A DNA stretch of 6,922 bases. Source: UBA1402 sp964575345. Lineage in GTDB: Bacteria; Bacteroidota; Bacteroidia; Bacteroidales; UBA1402. Numbering within the stretch: the stretch's first letter is position 1; each line of letters begins with the position of its first letter. The stretch lies in NCBI GenBank assembly GCA_964575345.1, contig CAZNQD010000080.1, positions 1-6,922 of the forward strand, written 5' to 3'. The position numbers and the translations under genes are program-made. Positions 1 through 5,998 of this stretch are shown in pieces. Below the pieces are notes generated by a model. It ran no database searches. It had not been told where the DNA came from and saw nothing but the letters and a program-made list of their open reading frames with translations.

Positions 1-4
1 CAAA

Positions 5-10
5 AAGGAG
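5..10 (+). promoter_or_regulatory. Shine-Dalgarno sequence of eno
   Basis: AAGGAG lies 8 bases before the ATG at 19, a near-ideal match and spacing for pairing with the 16S rRNA 3' end. It supports this ATG as the eno start. It stands out because none of the leu genes on the other strand has a comparable site. Only 18 bases upstream of eno are in the window, so its promoter cannot be seen. Confidence 0.8.
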
Positions 11-18
11 AAAAGAGT

Positions 19-1302
19 ATGAAAATCAAAAAAGTAGAAGCCATTGAAATTTTGGATTCCAGAGGCAATCCCACCGTAGAGGTCAATCTTAAACTGGAAG
101 ACGGCAGCTGCGGCAGAGCCATGGTACCCAGCGGTGCCTCCACCGGCGAACGCGAAGCCACCGAATTGCGCGACGGCGACAAAAAACGCTATTTCGGCAA
201 AGGTGTACTCAAAGCAGTAGGCAATGTCAACAATATCCTGGCCAAAGAGCTCGAAGGCAAATGTTTTGCCGGACAACGTGCCGTAGACTACCGCATGCTG
301 GAACTGGACGGAACCCCCTTCAAATCGAAACTGGGTGCCAACGCCATTCTGGCCGTATCGATGGCTTTTGCCCGTGCAGCAGCTCAAAGCAGCAATCTGC
401 CCCTGTATCAATACCTGGGCGGCAGCAACGCTTACCTCCTGCCCGTCCCCTGCATGAACATCATCAACGGTGGCAAGCATGCCGACAACAACGTTGATTT
501 TCAGGAATTCATGATTGCTCCCCACGGAGCTCCTTCCTTTAAGGAATCCATCCGCATGGGTGTTGAAGTTTTTCATACCCTCAAGTCTGTCCTCAATAAA
601 AAAGGATACAGCACCGGTGTTGGCGACGAAGGCGGCTTTGCCCCCAACCTCAAGTCTAACGAAGAAGCTGTTGACGTCATTCTCGAAGCCATCACCAAGG
701 CCGGTTTCAAACCCGGAGCCGAAGTGAGCATTTGTCTTGACCCCGCCGCCAGCGAACTCTGGGAAGACGGTAAGTACAAAATGTTCAAGAGCAGCGGCAA
801 ATTGCTGAGCAGCGACGAAATGGTAGAGCTTTGGGCCAATTGGGTCAGACAATATCCCATCATCTCCATCGAGGACGGATTGGCCGAAAACGACTGGGCC
901 GGCTGGAAGAAACTGACCGACACCATCGGCAACAAAATCGAATTGGTGGGCGACGACTTGTTCTGCACCAACAAAGCCATCCTCAAAGAAGGCATCGACA
1001 AGGGCGTGGCCAACTCCATCCTGATCAAACTCAACCAGATCGGAACGGTTACCGAAACCCTCGAAACCATCGAACTGGCCGACAAAAACTCATACAACAA
1101 CTTTACTTCGCACCGCAGCGGCGAAACCGTCGACAGCTTTATTGCCGACCTGAGTGTAGCCGTCAACGCCGGACACATCAAAACCGGTAGTGGTTGCCGT
1201 GGCGAACGCATCGAAAAATTCAACCAGCTCATCCGCATCGAAAACGAATTGGGTGCAGCCGGTCGTTTTGCAGGCATTGCTGCTTTTAAGAATGCCAAAT
1301 AA
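19..1302 (+). CDS. eno: Enolase (phosphopyruvate hydratase)
   Basis: Cytoplasmic glycolytic and gluconeogenic enzyme that interconverts 2-phosphoglycerate and phosphoenolpyruvate with Mg2+ (EC 4.2.1.11). The 427-residue product has the normal family length. The N-terminal domain carries EILDSRGNPTVEV (10-22) and the mobile loop SGASTGE (38-44). In the C-terminal barrel I see H154 in GGKHADNN, E163, catalytic-acid region GDEGG with E204, Mg2+ ligands D241, E285 and D312, catalytic base K337 in LIKLNQ, SHRSGET with H365-R366-S367, and K388 in IKTGS. All key residues expected from the E. coli enzyme are present. The ATG at 19 is supported by a good ribosome binding site and by starting directly on the conserved N-terminus. 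The gene is convergent with the leu operon and appears monocistronic at its 3' end, because a hairpin terminator follows. Two conserved stretches are slightly unusual: GETVD where GETED is commoner, and GSGCRGER after K388 where many bacterial enolases have a serine-rich version ending in RSER or RSDR. Activity is expected to be normal. Confidence 0.98.
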   Translation: MKIKKVEAIEILDSRGNPTVEVNLKLEDGSCGRAMVPSGASTGEREATELRDGDKKRYFGKGVLKAVGNVNNILAKELEGKCFAGQRAVDYRMLELDGTPFKSKLGANAILAVSMAFARAAAQSSNLPLYQYLGGSNAYLLPVPCMNIINGGKHADNNVDFQEFMIAPHGAPSFKESIRMGVEVFHTLKSVLNKKGYSTGVGDEGGFAPNLKSNEEAVDVILEAITKAGFKPGAEVSICLDPAASELWEDGKYKMFKSSGKLLSSDEMVELWANWVRQYPIISIEDGLAENDWAGWKKLTDTIGNKIELVGDDLFCTNKAILKEGIDKGVANSILIKLNQIGTVTETLETIELADKNSYNNFTSHRSGETVDSFIADLSVAVNAGHIKTGSGCRGERIEKFNQLIRIENELGAAGRFAGIAAFKNAK

Positions 1303-1332
1303 TCAGTTGAAACAATAAGGAATCTTTAAACT

Positions 1333-1372
1333 GAAACAAGCCGGGTGATCATTCATCCGGCTTGTTTCTTTT
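1333..1372 (+). terminator. Intrinsic terminator between convergent eno and leuB
   Basis: A perfect 12-bp inverted repeat has arms GAAACAAGCCGG (1333-1344) and CCGGCTTGTTTC (1357-1368). In plus-strand RNA the stem continues through a G-U wobble (1345/1356) and three more pairs to a four-base loop (1349-1352), giving 16 pairs in all. Four T follow at 1369-1372. It begins 30 bases after the eno stop codon. The minus-strand copy has a C-A mismatch in place of the wobble and only a weak T run after it. It may still stop leuB transcription, but it fits eno better. Confidence 0.85.
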
Positions 1373-1391
1373 GGCAGTATAGCCAGAATTT

Positions 1392-2465
1392 TTATTTCCT
1401 GATGTACTTTACCAGCCACTTGCCCACACCTGCGGTTGAACGTGCCTTCTGGAAGAGCCTGGTGGTGATGTCTTCGGTCACGTAACCGGCATCCATAGCC
1501 ACGGTGACGGCTTCACGTATCAACTTGGCTTCTTCGCTCAGGCCAAAGGCTTGTTCAAACATCATGGCCGCCGACAACACAGCGGCAAAAGGATTGGCTA
1601 TGTTTTTGCCGGCTGCCTGAGGATAGGAACCGTGTATGGGTTCAAACACCGAAGTATGCAAACCTATGGAGGCAGATGGCAACATGCCCAGTGAGCCGGT
1701 AATAACCGAAGCCTCGTCGGTAAGAATGTCGCCAAACATGTTTTCGGTGACGATGACATCGAAACTGCCAGGCCATTGAATAATGCGCATAGCCGCGTTG
1801 TCTACAAACATGTATTCCGTTTCGATATAGGGATACCGAGGCGCCATTTCCTGGGCTATCTGCCTCCAGAGACGCGAAGTCTCCAACACATTAGCCTTGT
1901 CTACCACAGTGAGCTTCTTGCGACGTTTGGCGGCAAATTCAAAGCCCAGTTTCAGGATACGCTCAATTTCTTCGCGGTTGTAAGTACAGGTATCCACGGC
2001 GCTGTTGCCGTCTTCGCTGCGCCCCTGTGGACGTCCGAAATAGATACCGCCGGTGAGTTCGCGGATGCATACAAAATCGGCATTACGAATCAATTTGTTT
2101 TTGAGGGGCGAACGGCTGATCAGGCTTGGGAAAACACTTACCGGCCTAATGTTGGCGTAAAGCCCCAGTTTTTTTCTCATGGCCAGCAGCCCCTGTTCGG
2201 GACGCACTTTGGCTTTGGGGTCGTTGTCGTATTTGGGAGAACCCACGGCGCCAAACAGCACGGCATCGGAGTCCATGCAAAGCTTGTGCGTTGCTTCGGG
2301 ATAGGGATCACCAAAGGCATCGATAGCGGCGGCACCCACCAGGGCTGTTTTATAAGTCAATTCATGGCCGAATTTTTCACAGACAGCTATGGTTACGTTC
2401 AATGCCTGTTCTACAATCTCAGGGCCTATCCCGTCTCCGGGAAGTACAGCAATGTTTATTTTCAT
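1392..2465 (-). CDS. leuB: 3-isopropylmalate dehydrogenase
   Basis: NAD-dependent oxidative decarboxylation of (2R,3S)-3-isopropylmalate to 2-oxoisocaproate, the third committed step of leucine synthesis (EC 1.1.1.85); cytoplasmic and usually a homodimer. The 357 residues match the family length. The N-terminus has LPGDGIGPEI (8-17). By comparison with the Thermus enzyme, the substrate arginines are R97, R107 and R135, the catalytic pair is Y142 (in GGIYFG) and K190 (in DKANVL), and the metal aspartates are D222, D246 and D250. The NAD-binding segment FEPIHGS is at 274-280. TGGIYFG after R135 is the leucine-type version and argues against isocitrate or tartrate dehydrogenase. It is the last gene of the leu cluster, 24 nt after the cimA-like gene. 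AAGGA lies only one base before the ATG, too close for a normal Shine-Dalgarno site. LeuB can also oxidise 3-methylmalate to 2-oxobutyrate, which would let it serve the citramalate route suggested by its neighbour. Confidence 0.97.
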   Translation of the reverse strand: MKINIAVLPGDGIGPEIVEQALNVTIAVCEKFGHELTYKTALVGAAAIDAFGDPYPEATHKLCMDSDAVLFGAVGSPKYDNDPKAKVRPEQGLLAMRKKLGLYANIRPVSVFPSLISRSPLKNKLIRNADFVCIRELTGGIYFGRPQGRSEDGNSAVDTCTYNREEIERILKLGFEFAAKRRKKLTVVDKANVLETSRLWRQIAQEMAPRYPYIETEYMFVDNAAMRIIQWPGSFDVIVTENMFGDILTDEASVITGSLGMLPSASIGLHTSVFEPIHGSYPQAAGKNIANPFAAVLSAAMMFEQAFGLSEEAKLIREAVTVAMDAGYVTEDITTRLFQKARSTAGVGKWLVKYIRK

Positions 2466-2489
2466 ATCCTTGTTCTTTGAATGATAGGT

Positions 2490-4013
2490 TTACAAATTCA
2501 TTTCCTCAATAATATTGAGCATTTTCATGGTCGCCTTGATGGCGGCCTCGGTTTGGTCTGCATCCAGCCCGCTGGTCCTGAAGTTCTTGTCCTTGTACGA
2601 CCAGAAGATAACGGTTTGCACAAAGGCATCGGTGCGCCCTCCGGGCGGTATGGTTACCGCGTAATTAACCAGCTGGGGTAAAATCCGCTTCTGGCTGCTG
2701 TAGATTTTGTGCAGGGCTTTCATAAAGGCGTCGTATTGCCCGTCTCCCGTGGCTGTTTCCTGAAAAACTTCTCCGCGAATTTCCAGCATGACAGTAGCCA
2801 CAGGACGCAATCCATGGGCCAGCGACAGGGAATAATTGAGCACTTTGACGGGCTCATCCTGATGATTCTGTTTCAATACATCCGAAATAATGTACGGCAG
2901 ATCCTCCTGAGTAACCAATTCTTTTTTGTCGCCCAGTTGAATGATGCGTTCGGTAACCAAACGCATGGCATCGTCGTCGAGCTCTATTCCCAGGGCTTCC
3001 AGATTTTTTTTGATGCTGGCTTTGCCCGAGGTTTTACCCAGGGCATACTGGCGTACGCGGCCAAAGCGTTCGGGCAACAGATCGTTGAAATAGAGATTGT
3101 TTTTGACGTCTCCGTCGGCGTGAATGCCCGCTGTCTGTGTAAAGACGTTGTCACCGATGACCGGCTTGTTGGCAGGGATTCGCACGCCGGAATACGATTC
3201 CACAATGCGGCTTACCTTGTTAACTTTGTCTTCTCTGATGCCGGTCCTGACTTTGAGCAAGTCGTGCAAAACGGCAATCACACTGGTAATGGGGGCATTG
3301 CCTGCCCTTTCGCCCAAACCGTTTACGGTGGTATGCACGGTGGTCACCCCTGCCCTGACAGCCTGAAAAACATTGGAGACGGCCAAATCGTAATCGTTGT
3401 GGGCATGGAAATCAAATTTCAAGCCGGGGTAACGTTCCACCATTTGCCGACAGTAAACGGCTGTCTGCTCGGGAGTAAGGATACCCAGGGTATCGGGCAA
3501 CATAAAATGCTCAATGGCTTCGCCGCGCAAACCGTCCATCAGAAAAAAGACATAGTCGGGCGAATGCATCATGCCGTTGGACCAGTCTTCGAGATAGAGG
3601 TTCACCTGCACTCCTTTTTTCCTGCACAGGGCTATTTCGTCTTTGATGTCCCTGAGGTGTTGTTCCGGGCTTTTTTTCAATTGTTCGGTGACATGACGGT
3701 AAGAGCCTTTCGAAAGCAAATTAATCACCGAGCAGCCGGCATCCAGCACCCATTGCAGGGACAGTCCTTTGTCAATGAAGCCGAGAATTTCGACGCGATC
3801 TATCAAATTCCGGTTTCTTGCCCATTCCGAAATACGCCGGACGGCTTTGAATTCGCCTTCGGAGACCCGGGCAGAGGCCACTTCTACACGATCAACTTTG
3901 AGTTCTTCGAGCAACAGCCTTGCGATACTCAATTTCTCCTGCACCCCAAAACTCACACCCGAGGTTTGTTCACCGTCCCTTAGAGTAGTGTCAAGAATTT
4001 CAATTGTTTTCAT
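2490..4013 (-). CDS. cimA: (R)-citramalate synthase, Leptospira type (LeuA2 paralogue)
   Basis: A 507-residue member of the isopropylmalate/citramalate synthase family, probably condensing pyruvate with acetyl-CoA to (R)-citramalate (EC 2.3.3.21). The catalytic TIM barrel (about 1-280) has TTLRDGE (9-15; R12, D13), metal ligands H203 and H205 in HAHND, and N239 in GERAGN. A linker region has H298 in GIHADG. The C-terminal LeuA-type allosteric domain spans about 388-507. The pyruvate-pocket residues I recall from the Leptospira interrogans enzyme all occur here at a constant offset of four: R12, D13, L77, L100, Y140, E142, T175, H298, D300, N306, L307, Y308, R316. True isopropylmalate synthases have His and Ser where L100 and Y140 lie. 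Much of the isoleucine pocket of the Leptospira regulatory domain also seems kept (Y427, D428, I455, T461, V465, Q487), so isoleucine feedback is plausible. The start overlaps the leuD end by 14 nt. Many databases label such Bacteroidota genes 2-isopropylmalate synthase. The family is certain; the substrate is inferred. Confidence 0.85.
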   Translation of the reverse strand: MKTIEILDTTLRDGEQTSGVSFGVQEKLSIARLLLEELKVDRVEVASARVSEGEFKAVRRISEWARNRNLIDRVEILGFIDKGLSLQWVLDAGCSVINLLSKGSYRHVTEQLKKSPEQHLRDIKDEIALCRKKGVQVNLYLEDWSNGMMHSPDYVFFLMDGLRGEAIEHFMLPDTLGILTPEQTAVYCRQMVERYPGLKFDFHAHNDYDLAVSNVFQAVRAGVTTVHTTVNGLGERAGNAPITSVIAVLHDLLKVRTGIREDKVNKVSRIVESYSGVRIPANKPVIGDNVFTQTAGIHADGDVKNNLYFNDLLPERFGRVRQYALGKTSGKASIKKNLEALGIELDDDAMRLVTERIIQLGDKKELVTQEDLPYIISDVLKQNHQDEPVKVLNYSLSLAHGLRPVATVMLEIRGEVFQETATGDGQYDAFMKALHKIYSSQKRILPQLVNYAVTIPPGGRTDAFVQTVIFWSYKDKNFRTSGLDADQTEAAIKATMKMLNIIEEMNL

Positions 4014-4587
4014 TTTCCCAGGCTTGTATCTTGTCCTTGTTGCTCAACAAAAAGTCGATGTCGTCGTAGCCTTGCAGCAGACAATTCTTTTTGTAGGCGT
4101 TGATGCCAAACGATTCTTCGCGGCCGCTGGCATTGTTGCGGATGACTTGCTTTTCGAGATCGACGGTCAAAGTGTTCTGCGCATCGGCTGTCACAGTCTC
4201 GAATATATCCTGCAAAAAGCCTTCACTCACCACCACGGGCAAAACTCCGTTGTTGAGGGCATTGTTTTTGAAGATATCGGCAAAGAAGCTTGATACCACC
4301 ACACGAAAGCCGTAGCCGGCCACCGCCCAGGCCGCGTGTTCGCGGCTGGAGCCGCTGCCGAAGTTTTTGCCGGCCACCAGTATTGAACCGCTGTAAAGCG
4401 GATTGTTCAATACAAACTCCGGATTGGGGCGATTGTTGTTGTCGTAACGCCAATCTCTGAAAAGATTATCTCCGAAGCCTTCTTTGGAAGTGGCTTTGAG
4501 AAAACGGGCAGGTATGATTTGATCGGTATCCACATTTTCGATGGGCAGTGGAACGACCGTAGAAGTAAGCGTAGTAAATTTTTCCAT
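4000..4587 (-). CDS. leuD: 3-isopropylmalate dehydratase, small subunit
   Basis: Small subunit of the LeuCD isomerase (EC 4.2.1.33), supplying the swivelling aconitase domain 4 that closes over the iron-sulfur site in LeuC. The 195-residue product has the usual length for the bacterial single-domain form. Diagnostic segments are NVDTDQIIPARFLK (18-31) near the N-terminus and NFGSGSSREHAAWAV (75-89), whose Ser-Arg pair belongs to the substrate-binding loop of aconitase-family small domains. It starts three bases after the leuC stop codon (TGA-ATC-ATG) with no Shine-Dalgarno site, so translation is probably coupled to leuC, with which it must assemble. Its last 14 bases overlap the next gene. 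By family behaviour LeuCD also converts (R)-citramalate to 3-methylmalate, fitting the adjacent citramalate-synthase-like gene. Nothing is truncated or missing. Confidence 0.97.
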   Translation of the reverse strand: MEKFTTLTSTVVPLPIENVDTDQIIPARFLKATSKEGFGDNLFRDWRYDNNNRPNPEFVLNNPLYSGSILVAGKNFGSGSSREHAAWAVAGYGFRVVVSSFFADIFKNNALNNGVLPVVVSEGFLQDIFETVTADAQNTLTVDLEKQVIRNNASGREESFGINAYKKNCLLQGYDDIDFLLSNKDKIQAWENENN

Positions 4588-4590
4588 GAT

Positions 4591-5985
4591 TCAACAAGTT
4601 CTGGGATCAGTAATACGGCCGTTGACAGCTGCTGCTGCAGCAACCAGGGGGCCTGCGAGTATGGTTCTGGCTCCTGGGCCCTGACGGCCTTCGAAATTGC
4701 GGTTGGAGGTGGAAACGGCGTATTTGCCGGCAGGAATCTTGTCGTCGTTCATAGCCAGGCAGGCCGAACAACCGGGCTGCCTCAGGACGAAGCCTGCTTT
4801 TTCCAGGATTAAGCTAAGGCCCTCTTCACGGCATTGTTGTTCGACCGCTTTGGAGCCCGGCACCAGCCAGGCCACTACCCCGGGGGCCTTTTGACGGCCC
4901 CGGACAAATTGAGTAAAAGCTCTGAAATCTTCTATCCGGCCGTTGGTACAACTGCCCAAAAAGACGTAATCGATCTTTTTCCCCAGCATAGATTCGCCCG
5001 GCTTAAAGCCCATATAATCGAGGGCTTTGCCAAAGGAGACTCTGCCCGCAGGAGCTATGCTTTCCAGCACAGGAATACGCTCAGTAATGCCCATCCCCAT
5101 ACCGGGGTTGGTGCCGTAAGTAATCATAGGCTCTATGTCTTCGGCCTTGAATTGCACTTCTTTATCAAAAACGGCATCCTGATCGCTGTAGAGTGTTTTC
5201 CATTCCTCCAGCGCTTGTTCCCAGGCGGCTCCTTTGGGGGCAAATTCCCGGCCTTTGATGTAATCGAAAGTGGTTTGATCGGGGGCAATCATGCCTCCTC
5301 TGGCTCCCATTTCGATGGAAAGGTTGCAAAGCGTCAGACGGCCTTCCATGCTCAAGGCCCGCACAGCCTCGCCGGCGTATTCCACAAAATAGCCGGTGGC
5401 GCCTCCGGTGGTCATTTTTGCAATGATATACAAGGCCATATCTTTGGCGCCTACACCGGGAAGGAGTTTACCCTCTACCCTGATGCGCATTCTTAAGGGC
5501 TTGGTCTGAAGTATGCTTTGGGCGGCCATTACCATCTCAACTTCGGAAGTGCCTATACCAAAGGCTACTGCTCCCAGTGCCCCGTGAGTAGAGGTATGCG
5601 AGTCGCCGCAGACTATGGTCATGCCCGGCAGGCTAAGTCCGGTTTCGGGCCCCACCACGTGAATCACTCCGTTTTTGGGATGTCCCAGCCCAAAATAGCT
5701 GATGCCAAATTCCCGGGCATTTTCCTGCAAAGTATCTACCTGCTTGCGCGAAACGGGGTCCTGAATGGCTTTGTCCTGATCAACCGTAGGGATATTATGA
5801 TCGGGGATGGCGTAGGTTTTCCCGGGACGCAAAAAGCGCAGTTTTCTGTCTCTTAAGCCCTGAAAAGCCTGGGGGCTGGTTACTTCGTGGCAATAATGCC
5901 TGTCGATGTACAATTGAGTAGGTCCGTCGGGCACAGTGGTGATTACGTGCCTGTCCCATATTTTGTCGAATAAGGTTTTCCCCAT
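4591..5985 (-). CDS. leuC: 3-isopropylmalate dehydratase, large subunit
   Basis: Large subunit of the aconitase-type isomerase that converts 2-isopropylmalate to 3-isopropylmalate using a [4Fe-4S] cluster; it acts with LeuD. With the start at 5985 the protein has 464 residues, the normal family length, and begins MGKTLFDKIWD as is typical. The three cluster cysteines are C346 in FLGSCTNGR, and C406 and C409 in PGCSACLAMNDD, almost the same numbers as in E. coli LeuC. Other conserved stretches are VCGDSHTSTHGA (125-136), GTSEVE (145-150) and FEGRQGPGAR (431-440). The frame is also open to an upstream ATG at 6027, but that start would add 14 non-conserved residues and overlap the leuA end, so I reject it. 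From 5985 the gap to leuA is 13 nt. The bases before the ATG are A/T-rich with no Shine-Dalgarno site. The [4Fe-4S] cluster makes this step oxygen-sensitive, as in all LeuCD enzymes. Confidence 0.97.
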   Translation of the reverse strand: MGKTLFDKIWDRHVITTVPDGPTQLYIDRHYCHEVTSPQAFQGLRDRKLRFLRPGKTYAIPDHNIPTVDQDKAIQDPVSRKQVDTLQENAREFGISYFGLGHPKNGVIHVVGPETGLSLPGMTIVCGDSHTSTHGALGAVAFGIGTSEVEMVMAAQSILQTKPLRMRIRVEGKLLPGVGAKDMALYIIAKMTTGGATGYFVEYAGEAVRALSMEGRLTLCNLSIEMGARGGMIAPDQTTFDYIKGREFAPKGAAWEQALEEWKTLYSDQDAVFDKEVQFKAEDIEPMITYGTNPGMGMGITERIPVLESIAPAGRVSFGKALDYMGFKPGESMLGKKIDYVFLGSCTNGRIEDFRAFTQFVRGRQKAPGVVAWLVPGSKAVEQQCREEGLSLILEKAGFVLRQPGCSACLAMNDDKIPAGKYAVSTSNRNFEGRQGPGARTILAGPLVAAAAAVNGRITDPRTC

Positions 5986-5998
5986 GTTTGTAGTATAT

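Noticed and set aside
573..1298. A 241-codon minus-strand open frame opposite eno
   Set aside because: It is antisense to highly conserved enolase sequence and its translation is low-complexity Ser/Leu-rich. It is a shadow of the eno codon pattern.
1776..2480. A 234-codon plus-strand open frame opposite leuB
   Set aside because: It is entirely antisense to leuB with its catalytic residues intact. No family resemblance was seen in the translation, and no ribosome binding site was found.
2709..3983. A 424-codon open frame on the plus strand opposite the cimA-like gene
   Set aside because: It lies wholly antisense to a gene with full family conservation. Its translation shows no recognisable motif and is rich in His, Phe, Gln and Gly, as expected from reverse-complement codons.
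4834..5496. A 220-codon plus-strand open frame opposite leuC
   Set aside because: It is antisense to the LeuC core containing the cluster cysteines. No motif or start signal supports it.
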